Source: an uncultured Bacteroidota bacterium (lineage in GTDB: Bacteria; Bacteroidota; Bacteroidia; AKYH767-A; OLB10). Taken from it: a DNA stretch of 42,974 nucleotides. The notes below the pieces were generated by a model. That model saw nothing but the letters and a program-made list of their open reading frames with translations. It was not told the DNA's origin and did not search any database. The stretch lies in assembly GCA_903847585.1 (NCBI GenBank), contig CAINEC010000017.1, forward strand, positions 1-42,974. Direction: 5' to 3'. This document shows, piece after piece, positions 18,010 through 25,837 of this stretch (the stretch's first letter is position 1; each line of letters starts with the position of its first letter). A program made the translations under genes and the position numbers.

Positions 18010-18909
18010 TTGCAAAACCGAAATCCATATTTAGCATTACTGGCCCTGTGTTTTCTTTGGGGTACGACTTATCTCGCAATAAGAATTGGCGTTAAAAGTT
18101 TTCCGCCATTTTTGTTTTCGGGTATTCGCTACATGATATCAGGACTCGCCATTTTACTTTGGTTTTATTTTAAAAAAGAAGTGGTATGGCCCAACCTGCA
18201 AGAATTAAAACGAATTATCGTAACGGGTTTATTCATCTTCGTTGGTGGTAATTTGTTTTTAGTCCTTGCAGAACAATCTGTAACCAGCGGGATGGCAGCA
18301 TTAGTTAATTCATCTTTTCCAATATGGATTGTATTAATCACACGCGTATGGAATCCAGAAGAACGAATATCAAATTTATCTATCATCGGAATACTGGTGG
18401 GTTTTGTAGGACAATGGTTAATATTTTACGAGCAACTATTTCTATTAAGTAATGGCGCTTACTTTTTAGGCTTCGTTTTATTGATAGTTGGATTAATCAA
18501 CGGATCACTTGGGTCTGTGTACATGAAAAAGTTTCCTGTGAAAATAAATTCTGTGTTAAACGCAGGATTACAAATGATGATTTGTGGATCTGTTACAACG
18601 GTTTTAGGTTTGCTCATAGGAGAAGGCAAGAAAATTACTTTTGACCCTACGGGTTGGTATGCTTTGTTTTACCTTGTAGTGGCAGGATCCATTTTGGGAT
18701 ATAGCTTATTTGTTTATGCTATGGACCGACTTCCAGCAACGATCGTTTCGGTGTATGCCTATATTAATCCTATTGTTGCAATTTGGTTGGGGCTAATAAT
18801 CCTCAATGAACCAATTAGTGGAAAAACATTAATTGCAATAGGTATTACGCTTATTGGAGTTTTTATTGTTAACAAAGGAAGGGCAACAACAAAAGAATCG
18901 AGAGAATAA
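18010..18909 (+). CDS. EamA/DMT-family transporter
   Basis: A 299-residue membrane protein with ten predicted helices arranged as two EamA repeats. The first begins LALLALCFLWGTTYLAIRIGVKSF and the second ends in the conserved SVYAYINPIVAIWLG and LNEPISGKTLIAIGITLIGVF. The family exports amino acids, nucleotides or other metabolites; the substrate is unknown here. The start is TTG at 18010, needed to keep helix 1. It is probably co-transcribed with the ABC exporter and converges on crtZ, 12 bp away. Confidence 0.9.
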   Translation: MQNRNPYLALLALCFLWGTTYLAIRIGVKSFPPFLFSGIRYMISGLAILLWFYFKKEVVWPNLQELKRIIVTGLFIFVGGNLFLVLAEQSVTSGMAALVNSSFPIWIVLITRVWNPEERISNLSIIGILVGFVGQWLIFYEQLFLLSNGAYFLGFVLLIVGLINGSLGSVYMKKFPVKINSVLNAGLQMMICGSVTTVLGLLIGEGKKITFDPTGWYALFYLVVAGSILGYSLFVYAMDRLPATIVSVYAYINPIVAIWLGLIILNEPISGKTLIAIGITLIGVFIVNKGRATTKESRE

Positions 18910-18921
18910 AGTCGTTTCTCT

Positions 18922-19392
18922 TTATCGGTCCATTAATTGACCCGACTTCCTCGCCTCTAAAAAGTATTTGAAAGGCACTAATAACATTCCAAAACATTCA
19001 CCATGTTCTTTATTTAAATACTTATGGTGAACCTTATGTGCCTTACGAATTGCTCGTAAATAAACATTGTTAGATCGCTTAAAAAGTCCAATTCGCTGAT
19101 GAATAAAAATATCGTGAACTAAAAAATAAGCTAGTCCGTAGGTAGCAATACCTAATCCGATATACATACGAATATCATATCCATTCATCACGCCTAAAAA
19201 AATCAATATCATACTTGGAATCGCGAAAATCAAAAAGAAAGCATCGTTCTTTTCAAAGATTCCTGGCTCTGTTTGATGATGGTCTTTATGCAGAATCCAT
19301 AAGAACCCGTGCATAACAAACTTATGTGTGAACCAGGCTACAAATTCCATAATAAAAAAAGTAGCTAAGAAGGCAATCCAATTTTGAAGCAT
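18922..19392 (-). CDS. crtZ: Beta-carotene hydroxylase
   Basis: A membrane-bound di-iron hydroxylase that converts beta-carotene to zeaxanthin. The 156-residue protein carries all four histidine boxes of CrtZ: HKFVMH (H23-H28), HKDHH (H35-H39), HDIFIH (H93-H98) and HKVHH (H119-H123), between three or four hydrophobic helices. Length and spacing match bacterial CrtZ and not the larger fatty-acid hydroxylases. No other carotenoid gene is in the window. Its presence implies a pigmented, zeaxanthin-producing cell. Confidence 0.9.
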   Translation of the reverse strand: MLQNWIAFLATFFIMEFVAWFTHKFVMHGFLWILHKDHHQTEPGIFEKNDAFFLIFAIPSMILIFLGVMNGYDIRMYIGLGIATYGLAYFLVHDIFIHQRIGLFKRSNNVYLRAIRKAHKVHHKYLNKEHGECFGMLLVPFKYFLEARKSGQLMDR

Positions 19393-19433
19393 GACTATTT
19401 GAAATTTGATTAGAGAACAAAGTTCGGAAAATA

Positions 19434-19464
19434 TTGTTTTGCTTTATTCTAAAAAGTAACTTTA
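19434..19464 (+). promoter_or_regulatory. Predicted promoter of the deacetylase gene
   Basis: TTG at 19434-19436 and TAACTTTA at 19457-19464 are separated by 20 bp, fitting the Bacteroidota -33/-7 arrangement with one mismatch. The GTG start is 25 bp further on. Confidence 0.45.
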
Positions 19465-19489
19465 TAGCCTTATATGACATTTATTAGTT

Positions 19490-20302
19490 GTGTTTACCTC
19501 AAGACCTCTTGTTAAGATAATCTGTTTGGTGCTTTTCCTATATTCTTGTCAGCAGGAAAAGAAATCTGATGTTATTTCCAAAACCGCTATTGTTACGAAT
19601 GAAAAGGAAATAAAGCCTATCGCCAGCAATGCCAAAAATGATACAGGACTAATCATTTACTTAACATTTGATGATGGTCCATATAAAACCACTCCCAATA
19701 TCGTTTCTGTTTTAGAGAAAGAAAATGTCAAAACGAGCTTCTTTATTGTCGGTTCACAGCGCGATAAATCAACTGTATTTGATAGTATCTATAGAAGAAA
19801 CATTCAAAATCCCATGTTTCGTTTTTATAATCATTCGTATTCTCATGCTATCACTGGTGGAAGAATAAGAAGATACTATCGTGATGCTGAAAAGGTATTA
19901 GCCGACTTAGAAAAAAACAGGGCCTATATACCGTCCTCTAGCAAGATGATTCGTTTACCGGGTAAAACGATTTGGAGAACATCTATCAGAAATAGAAAAG
20001 ACCGTATGACCGCTAAATTGCTGAAGCTAATGGAAGAGCGCAATGTGAATGATAGAATAATGGGGTGGGATTTTTCCTGGAAAAAAGAAATGAGTAAAGA
20101 TGTTAGCCAAGTAGATACATTGATTGCTAAAATCATTAAGAAATCACAGAAGAAAAAACCTTACAGCAACCACATCGTAATTTTAACTCACGATTATTTG
20201 TATAATTCAAAAACAGCTTTAGAAAATTTAGCTTATTTGATAGAAGAATTAAAAAATAAATACCACTGCTCGTTTAAGTGGGCAGAGGAGTATCCTGATT
20301 AG
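19490..20302 (+). CDS. Polysaccharide deacetylase (NodB-type) lipoprotein
   Basis: A 270-residue protein with a lipoprotein signal (lipobox FLYSC, Cys 20) followed by a NodB/CE4 domain. The catalytic motif 1 is LTFDDGPYKTTP (D61, D62) and motif 2 is NHSYSH (H115, H119); together these form the metal site. RLPGK replaces the usual RxPG-type motif 3. The family removes N- or O-acetyl groups from peptidoglycan, chitin-like or other polysaccharides. The anchor predicts an envelope location. The start is GTG at 19490. Confidence 0.88.
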   Translation: MFTSRPLVKIICLVLFLYSCQQEKKSDVISKTAIVTNEKEIKPIASNAKNDTGLIIYLTFDDGPYKTTPNIVSVLEKENVKTSFFIVGSQRDKSTVFDSIYRRNIQNPMFRFYNHSYSHAITGGRIRRYYRDAEKVLADLEKNRAYIPSSSKMIRLPGKTIWRTSIRNRKDRMTAKLLKLMEERNVNDRIMGWDFSWKKEMSKDVSQVDTLIAKIIKKSQKKKPYSNHIVILTHDYLYNSKTALENLAYLIEELKNKYHCSFKWAEEYPD

Positions 20303-20334
20303 TTTTATATTTACAAAAATTCAAAATAAATCTC

Positions 20335-20853
20335 ATGAAAAAACTATTTCTTTATTTCGCTGGATTACTTCTAATTTCTGCTTGCGGAAAAGATGGAGCT
20401 CCGGGTGCAACAGGTCCTCAGGGTCCTTCAGGTAATGCGAATGTACATTCATCAACATTTGTAGTGTCGTCAACACAATGGCAAACTATAGGTACTTCTG
20501 GTACTGACTATGAAAAATATGTCGATTTAAGTGATCCATACATTACACAAGATATTTTAGACAATGGTGCTGTATTGGTTTATTGGATTACAAGCTCAGG
20601 AATCAATGTACAACTACCATATCAAAATGTTTATCCTGCAGGAAGCACTCCGTTTATTTATCAACCAAGTGCAACTGTTGGTACTGCAACCGTTGAAGCA
20701 TACTATTCAGATTGGACATCGTTCAACTTTAATGCGGGCAGTCAGATTAAATTTAAAGTAGTAACTATCGATGGTTCACTTCGTGTAACACATCCTGAAA
20801 TAAACTGGAAAGATCCACAATCAATTGTAAAAGGATTAAACCTTCAGTTATAA
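20335..20853 (+). CDS. Collagen-like lipoprotein
   Basis: A 172-residue lipoprotein (lipobox LISAC, Cys 17) in which the lipidated Cys is followed at once by a short collagen-like stretch, GKDGAPGATGPQGPSG, five Gly-X-Y triplets. The rest is a beta-rich domain of about 135 residues with VYWITSSGINVQLPYQN and FKVVTIDGSLRVTHP. Such proteins are common in Bacteroidota and probably trimerise through the Gly-X-Y stem; no function is established. It ends at a strong terminator. Confidence 0.85.
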   Translation: MKKLFLYFAGLLLISACGKDGAPGATGPQGPSGNANVHSSTFVVSSTQWQTIGTSGTDYEKYVDLSDPYITQDILDNGAVLVYWITSSGINVQLPYQNVYPAGSTPFIYQPSATVGTATVEAYYSDWTSFNFNAGSQIKFKVVTIDGSLRVTHPEINWKDPQSIVKGLNLQL

Positions 20854-20857
20854 AGAA

Positions 20858-20887
20858 AATCCCGAACTAAAACTCGGGATTTTTTAT
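20858..20887. terminator. Bidirectional terminator
   Basis: The perfect stem AATCCCGA/TCGGGATT with an 8-nt loop is followed by TTTTTT. It lies between the convergent collagen-like and META-like lipoprotein genes. Confidence 0.9.
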
Positions 20888-20893
20888 TTGATT

Positions 20894-21334
20894 TTATTTA
20901 CGATTGAATCTCATTAATTCAGAATCTTCTTTGAAAAGAATTAATTGTTCTGTTTTTATTCCGTTACTATTTACATTTTTAATTTGAAATCGATTAGCAC
21001 TTTTTGCTTGCTGTACATATTCGCCAAAAAGAGGTGGATTACAATTCTGATTTGTTCTGCCTAATACATTTAATAAAACAAAATCTTCTTGCGCTGTATA
21101 CAAGCCATACGCAGTATCGCATTCGCAATTCAAATAGATTGCATTATCAACCGAAAATATTTCCAACGTAAACATTTTAGACGAATCTTTTTGTTGAATT
21201 AATTGTGCATTAAGAGAAGATAAATACCATTTTTTATCTTCTAATTTGGTAACTCTACCAAAAGGTTCTTGTTTTCTTGATTTACAAGATGATACAAAAA
21301 GTACAACGATAATAATAAATAAACTATGTTTCAT
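20894..21334 (-). CDS. Lipoprotein, possibly META/HslJ-like
   Basis: A 146-residue lipoprotein with lipobox VSSC (Cys 17). After a short linker the pattern KKWYLSSLNAQ, then FTLEIFSVDNAIYLNCECDTAYGLYTAQED and LGRTNQNC resembles the W.L..L / cysteine-bearing layout of META-domain proteins, but the match is by eye and weak. Its ATG is 2 bp from the xseB stop, so it may be translated with the exonuclease VII genes; no functional link is known. Confidence 0.7.
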   Translation of the reverse strand: MKHSLFIIIVVLFVSSCKSRKQEPFGRVTKLEDKKWYLSSLNAQLIQQKDSSKMFTLEIFSVDNAIYLNCECDTAYGLYTAQEDFVLLNVLGRTNQNCNPPLFGEYVQQAKSANRFQIKNVNSNGIKTEQLILFKEDSELMRFNRK

Positions 21335-21336
21335 AA

Positions 21337-21534
21337 TTAATCTTCAAATGATTCAAGAATAGTTTTAACTTCTTCGTCGGTAGCTTTTAATTTGTCTTTA
21401 CAAAGCTTGATTAATTCATTCGCGCGCTTAACTAATTTAGCGAGCTGATCAATGCCTACTTCACCGCTTTCTAATTCTTCAAGAATTTTTTCAAGCTCTT
21501 CTTTTGCTTTATCGTAAGTAATTTTCTCTGCCAT
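21337..21534 (-). CDS. xseB: Exodeoxyribonuclease VII small subunit
   Basis: XseB is the small helical subunit that assembles in several copies on XseA to give exonuclease VII, which degrades single-stranded DNA from both ends. The 65-residue protein has the family sequence YDKAKEELEKILEELESGEVGIDQLAKLVKRANELI. It starts 4 bp after the xseA stop. Confidence 0.95.
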   Translation of the reverse strand: MAEKITYDKAKEELEKILEELESGEVGIDQLAKLVKRANELIKLCKDKLKATDEEVKTILESFED

Positions 21535-21538
21535 TATC

Positions 21539-22915
21539 TTATTTTGTTTTTTTACTCTTAATGCTTCCTTTATAAAGAACCGTTTCTATTTCCGCCTCCA
21601 AAGGTACTTCATTGGCATCATAAACAGGTTTGTTATTATAGAGCGTATAACTAAACCCTCTCTTTAATATATTAACCGGATCTAAAATTAAACTTTTTTG
21701 TTGTGCGTTGATTAAATAATTCTCCTCTTGTTTTAATACAGCAGCTGATTTATTCTTTAGCATACTAGTATCAAAAGATAGCTGGCTTAATTCCTTTGTT
21801 ATTATGCTTTCAGTTAATAAACGAATTTTATCTTTTGCATAAATCAATTGACTATTCTCACTTACCAATTCTTGATTTACCGTTTGCGTTATTACCGAGG
21901 CAAGGTTATCAAAAAAAGATTTTTCATCTTCCATTGTTTCATTTACTATCGACAAAATAGCATTCATTAAATCGGCTACCGCTTCTTCTTCGGATTCGAT
22001 GCAAAGGTTAGCATAAGCATGAATACCATCGCGCAGATAATCAATTTGTTCTTTAAACGTATTCGTATGTTGTATAATAAAATCAGCTACTGCAGTTGGC
22101 GTAATTAAATTCATATTAGCCACTTCATCAACTACAGATACATCTGCTGTATGTCCTATACCCGTAAGAACCGGCAATGGATAATTAGCTACTTCATACG
22201 CTAATGAATAATCATTATAACAACTTAAACTTGATGTTTGTCCGCCACCTCTTACAATTACAACAGCATCTAAAAATGGAAAGCATGCATGTTGCTTAAT
22301 GATAGTTAGCGCAGCAATAATATCTCTAGGAGCATTATCTCCTTGCATGAGTGATGGAAATAGTTTAGTGTGGAAAACAAGTCCAAATTTATTATCGTTG
22401 AGCTTTGTTGTAAAATCTTTAAATCCATCTGCATCAGCAGAAGAAATAACAGCTATTGTTTGAATGACAGCCGAAACTTGTTTTTGCTTGTTTAAAAAAT
22501 AGACACCTTCTTGCTTTAGCTTATCAACCGTTTTTTTTCGTTCGATGGCCATTTTACCAAGTGTATAAGCGGCATCTACTTCGTGAACGATAAGGCTCAT
22601 TCCAAATCGCTCATGAAACTGGACTTCTACCTTACACAAGATTTCCATGTTTTCCTGAAGTTCGTTTCCTGTTTCAGCAATAAAGCGTGTATGAATAAAA
22701 TTAAAATTACTCGCCCATATCATTGCTTTAAACTCTGCCTTGGGTTGAGTGCTTCTTTCATCTTTCTCTCCAAGCTGCAAATAACAATGACCCTTATTTA
22801 TTTTTAGCCCTAGAATTTCTGCCGAAACCCAATAGCGTTCCATGGAAAAATTCTTCCGAAAAACTTCCGAAATTTCTTTTGCAAGATCTGAAAGGCGAAT
22901 AATGTTTTTATCCAT
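21539..22915 (-). CDS. xseA: Exodeoxyribonuclease VII large subunit
   Basis: The catalytic subunit of exonuclease VII, 458 residues. An N-terminal OB-fold (about residues 15-115, with YWVSAEILGLKINKGHCYLQLGE) binds single-stranded DNA. The nuclease domain follows, with VAVISSADADGFKDF, AVVIVRGGGQTSSL and PVLTGIGHTADVSVVDEVANMN. A long coiled-coil region (about 300-420) then binds XseB, and the ending GFSYTLYNNKPV is typical. It is transcribed before xseB. Confidence 0.96.
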   Translation of the reverse strand: MDKNIIRLSDLAKEISEVFRKNFSMERYWVSAEILGLKINKGHCYLQLGEKDERSTQPKAEFKAMIWASNFNFIHTRFIAETGNELQENMEILCKVEVQFHERFGMSLIVHEVDAAYTLGKMAIERKKTVDKLKQEGVYFLNKQKQVSAVIQTIAVISSADADGFKDFTTKLNDNKFGLVFHTKLFPSLMQGDNAPRDIIAALTIIKQHACFPFLDAVVIVRGGGQTSSLSCYNDYSLAYEVANYPLPVLTGIGHTADVSVVDEVANMNLITPTAVADFIIQHTNTFKEQIDYLRDGIHAYANLCIESEEEAVADLMNAILSIVNETMEDEKSFFDNLASVITQTVNQELVSENSQLIYAKDKIRLLTESIITKELSQLSFDTSMLKNKSAAVLKQEENYLINAQQKSLILDPVNILKRGFSYTLYNNKPVYDANEVPLEAEIETVLYKGSIKSKKTK

Positions 22916-22954
22916 TGGTACGAAAAACAGTTGTTTAACTAATTATCTGTTAAG

Positions 22955-23029
22955 TGGTAGTCCCGAGCAGAATCGAACTGCTATCTAGAGTTTAGGAAAC
23001 TCCTATTCTATCCGTTGAACTACGGGACC
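22955..23029 (-). tRNA. tRNA-Arg (anticodon CCU)
   Basis: A complete cloverleaf can be folded on the minus strand: 7-bp acceptor stem (GGTCCCG/CGGGACT, one G-U), 4-bp D stem with GTTC/GAAT, anticodon stem GGAGT/ACTCT with loop TTCCTAA, and T arm AGCAG-TTCGATT-CTGCT. The discriminator is A and CCA is encoded. Anticodon CCT (22996-22994) reads AGG (Arg). It stands alone between xseA and a secreted-protein gene; no repeat or integrase gene is beside it. Confidence 0.96.
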
Positions 23030-23110
23030 ATTCAAATGAAGAATGCAAATATAAAAATTAGCTAATGAGATGAATTCGATAAGATAAAGTATTGGTAAGT
23101 TTTCATCAAC

Positions 23111-23139
23111 AAAAAAGCCCTGATTCATCATCAGGGCTT
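23111..23139 (-). terminator. Terminator after the secreted Pro/Lys-rich protein
   Basis: AAGCCCTGAT/ATCAGGGCTT (23115-23139) forms a 10-bp perfect stem with a 5-nt loop and is followed on the minus strand by T residues. Confidence 0.85.
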
Positions 23140-23159
23140 ATGCTATTTATGTGCTTTTT

Positions 23160-23675
23160 TTATTTAGTTCCTTGGATTTGCTTTTTCCATTTTACTGAAT
23201 TGGTTTTCCAAGCAGCGTCAAAGCAAGTTGGATTTAACAACATCTCCCACTTCAATAAGAGACTATTAAAACCACCTAATTCTAAATCTCCATTGAAATT
23301 AGCTGTCATTTGTCTTCCTGCTTCTGCATTCCCTGATTTATAGGCCTCAGCTGGTGCTGACTCAATAACACTTCTCATCGCATTAATAAGTTCATCATTA
23401 TTATTTGCTCCTGCAATCATCGAGACAGAGTTCTTCAATTGTTCTTTATCAAAAGTTTTGCTTTCTGATTTCAATATAGAAGTCAACAATTCTCCTGCAA
23501 GCGCTTTAGAATTATCAATTGGATTGGCTTCGGGTGCTGCTGCATTGCCTTGTGTATTGGCAGGCTGCGTTGTTTTATTACTCGGCTTTGGAGCAGGTTT
23601 TGCCGCTGGCTTTGATTGTGAAAACCCTACAGTTGTGATTACGCTTAGAGCAATTATTAGAGCTGTTTTTTTCAT
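23160..23675 (-). CDS. Secreted protein of unknown function with Pro/Lys-rich linker
   Basis: A 171-residue protein: signal peptide 1-20 (ending VGFSQ), then a low-complexity Pro/Ala/Lys/Asn/Gln linker to about residue 50, then a helical domain of 120 residues with TFDKEQLKNSVSMIAGANNNDELINAMRS and FNSLLLKWEMLLNPTCFDAAWKTN. I do not recognise a family. The leader carries a perfect hairpin (separate entry) and the gene ends at a clear terminator, so it is probably monocistronic. Confidence 0.72.
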   Translation of the reverse strand: MKKTALIIALSVITTVGFSQSKPAAKPAPKPSNKTTQPANTQGNAAAPEANPIDNSKALAGELLTSILKSESKTFDKEQLKNSVSMIAGANNNDELINAMRSVIESAPAEAYKSGNAEAGRQMTANFNGDLELGGFNSLLLKWEMLLNPTCFDAAWKTNSVKWKKQIQGTK

Positions 23676-23692
23676 GTTTTGTTTTTTTAAGA

Positions 23693-23716
23693 GTCCATAA
23701 TACGCTTATTATGGAC
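23693..23716. other. Perfect 9-bp hairpin in the leader of the secreted-protein gene
   Basis: GTCCATAAT/ATTATGGAC with loop ACGCTT lies 17 bp before the minus-strand ATG at 23675. It is not followed by a T run on the minus strand, so it is not a standard terminator for the upstream pyrophosphohydrolase gene. Its role, if any, is unknown. Confidence 0.55.
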
Positions 23717-23754
23717 ATTGGTTACGCAATCTAAGATAGTAAATATTTTTTATT

Positions 23755-24153
23755 TCACAATTTGTTTAATATCCTTTCAATATCTGGTAAAAAATACAAC
23801 TCGCTTTTCATCACCTTTCCATCTTCTCTGTAAATAGGTTTTCCATCAGCGTCTAATTTACTCATATTAGAACGATGTATTTCTTCAAACACCTCTACAA
23901 TTTTATGTTGTAATCCGTGAGAAATAATAGTTCCACATAAAATGTAAAGCTTGTCACCTAAAGCATCTGCTACTTGAACAAGATCATTATTCTTTGCGGC
24001 CTCCAGATACTCATCATTCTCTTCTGCCATTAGGCGATGACGTAAATTAATTGTTTTTTCGTCTAGCGATGCAGTCGGTTCGCTTTTATGATCAATGCCA
24101 AATGAAGTGTGAAACTCCTTAACGGCTTTCATGATTTGGTGAAAGTCAGACAT
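23755..24153 (-). CDS. MazG/HisE-like nucleotide pyrophosphohydrolase
   Basis: A 132-residue all-helical protein. The metal-binding signature of this superfamily is visible as LMAEENDEYLEA (E44, E45, E48) and VADALGDKLYILCGT (D63, D67). Members hydrolyse NTPs, dNTPs or phosphoribosyl-ATP to the monophosphate and pyrophosphate. The tail KLDADGKPIYREDGKVMKS resembles the ends of house-cleaning members and not the His-pathway HisE, and no his genes are near. The gene starts 4 bp downstream of the endonuclease stop. Confidence 0.85.
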   Translation of the reverse strand: MSDFHQIMKAVKEFHTSFGIDHKSEPTASLDEKTINLRHRLMAEENDEYLEAAKNNDLVQVADALGDKLYILCGTIISHGLQHKIVEVFEEIHRSNMSKLDADGKPIYREDGKVMKSELYFLPDIERILNKL

Positions 24154-24157
24154 AACT

Positions 24158-25837
24158 TTATTTTTTAATGAATGAATAATTACTTGTTGTATTATTTTCA
24201 GTAATTGAAATTACATAGTTTCCTTTCGGATATTTTTCCAGTCCTGAAATTTGATTGCCAGTGAAGAAGTCGTTCGAAAAAACTTGTTGGCCTTTCGAAT
24301 TATAAATTCTTAAACTCACATTGTTAAGCGACTTTGAAAAAGTGATTTGATCAGCCACTGGATTAGGATAAATATGATTACTGTTAGTTGCATTTTCATT
24401 CAATCCTGTAACTGAAACATATGCTTTAATAGGAACTTGAATAGGCGCATTTAAAGAGTTGCCATTTAAAATAAAATTTAAACTACCTGAAAAACTCCCA
24501 AGAGGTGCATTGTTCAATTCAACATCAATTGGTGTTGACTCACCCGGTAGAATTGACACATTTACTCCCGTATTATTCGCAAAGGTTAAATTGCTATTAG
24601 GTGTTAATGTTAATCCTGAAACTGTGATTGTCTGATTACCATCATTTACAATCCAAAAACGATATACATTCGGAATCCCGCCATTAATTAATCCGTAATT
24701 GATAGTGTCTTCGGGCAATACAAAAGTGTTTAAAGAAGGAGCAACAGATAAATTTGAAATAGAATTAATACGATCTATAAATTGCGGATAATCTATAAAT
24801 GGATTTCTATTTTTCTGATACGTATAAATATCATCACATCGTCTGCGTTCTACTTGTGAAGGCAAATATGTTTTATGCCACTGACGTAAAATTTGTTCTT
24901 GACTATCTAAATAGCTGTTGTAATTCTGATAGCGAGTAACAAAGTAAAACATTGCTCGTGCAACTACTCCTTTGTGTACATCACGTGGTTCAAATATGTT
25001 TGTATTCTGATCAAACTTGCTTCCACCAACACTCCACGTCGGATTAATCACAACTCCAAAAGGATAATTTGATCGCTTATTATTTGCTGATTCATCGGTT
25101 GGGTATAAATGATACATATCCGAACGCATTGGCTCCAAAGAAGAAAACAAACTTTGCGGAAAGGTATGCTCTGTATTAAAGTTATAATAAGGATCGGCAG
25201 TATTCTGACATTGAACGCGATCTACATATCCTACAATTTGTCTTCCAGTATAAACACATTCAATCGTGTTTTGCGTAGCTCCTTGTCCGTTAGCCGCCTG
25301 ATTATCGATTATCATAAACATCGTATCTCGAGCACAAGGAGAAGTAGCAGGGAAAGGAGCAGAATATCCTAATGAACGATAACCCTGTCCGGTTATCACT
25401 TTCAATGCTTGCTTTAAACTTTCTTCGGAAAGATTTTCTGTTGTATCATAATAGGCTTTCGAATAATGACCCTGTCCTCTTAAATCAACGCGTGCATCTC
25501 CTTTGGGGCCATCTGTTCTAATAATCATCTCACAATTATGATTGATATTATGTGAGGGATAGAAACGCACCCAGACTCCAACAGCGGCACCCGGAGCTAA
25601 TGTGTATTGTTGCTGATTAACTGAAAAGGCAGGAGCACCATACGTTTTCGTAAATAGGCAATCAAACACCTTTACGGTATAAGCATTATTGTTGGTTAAC
25701 CATACTTGCTGACTATCCACGGACAGTTCATCTACCGTTCCAAAAACTAATTGTGAAGGCGAAACTTGTAACGTTTGTGCCTTTACGAAGTTTGTCAGTA
25801 GTAAAAAAACAAACAATAAACTTATCTTGCTCTTCAT
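24158..25837 (-). CDS. T9SS-exported endonuclease I
   Basis: A 559-residue secreted nuclease. Signal peptide 1-20; a short beta domain (21-125); an endonuclease I domain of the EndA/NucM type (about 125-350) with FNTEHTFPQSLF, RSDMYHLYPTDESANNKRSN, NYPFG and FEPRDVHKGVVARAMFYF. These include the catalytic His and the Asn metal ligand. A choice-of-anchor-like beta domain (about 365-470) precedes a T9SS sorting domain starting YPNPVADQITF and ending GNYVISITENNTTSNYSFIKK. It should release nucleotides from extracellular DNA or RNA. Its start codon overlaps the metG stop (TAATG). Confidence 0.92.
   Translation of the reverse strand: MKSKISLLFVFLLLTNFVKAQTLQVSPSQLVFGTVDELSVDSQQVWLTNNNAYTVKVFDCLFTKTYGAPAFSVNQQQYTLAPGAAVGVWVRFYPSHNINHNCEMIIRTDGPKGDARVDLRGQGHYSKAYYDTTENLSEESLKQALKVITGQGYRSLGYSAPFPATSPCARDTMFMIIDNQAANGQGATQNTIECVYTGRQIVGYVDRVQCQNTADPYYNFNTEHTFPQSLFSSLEPMRSDMYHLYPTDESANNKRSNYPFGVVINPTWSVGGSKFDQNTNIFEPRDVHKGVVARAMFYFVTRYQNYNSYLDSQEQILRQWHKTYLPSQVERRRCDDIYTYQKNRNPFIDYPQFIDRINSISNLSVAPSLNTFVLPEDTINYGLINGGIPNVYRFWIVNDGNQTITVSGLTLTPNSNLTFANNTGVNVSILPGESTPIDVELNNAPLGSFSGSLNFILNGNSLNAPIQVPIKAYVSVTGLNENATNSNHIYPNPVADQITFSKSLNNVSLRIYNSKGQQVFSNDFFTGNQISGLEKYPKGNYVISITENNTTSNYSFIKK

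Noticed and set aside
18905-18926. Possible terminator between the EamA gene and crtZ
   Set aside because: The AGAGAA/TTCTCT pairing is short and AT-rich and overlaps the crtZ end; not strong enough to call.
22955-23029. tRNA-Arg as an attachment site of an integrated element
   Set aside because: No direct repeat of the tRNA end, no integrase gene and ordinary core genes on both sides.
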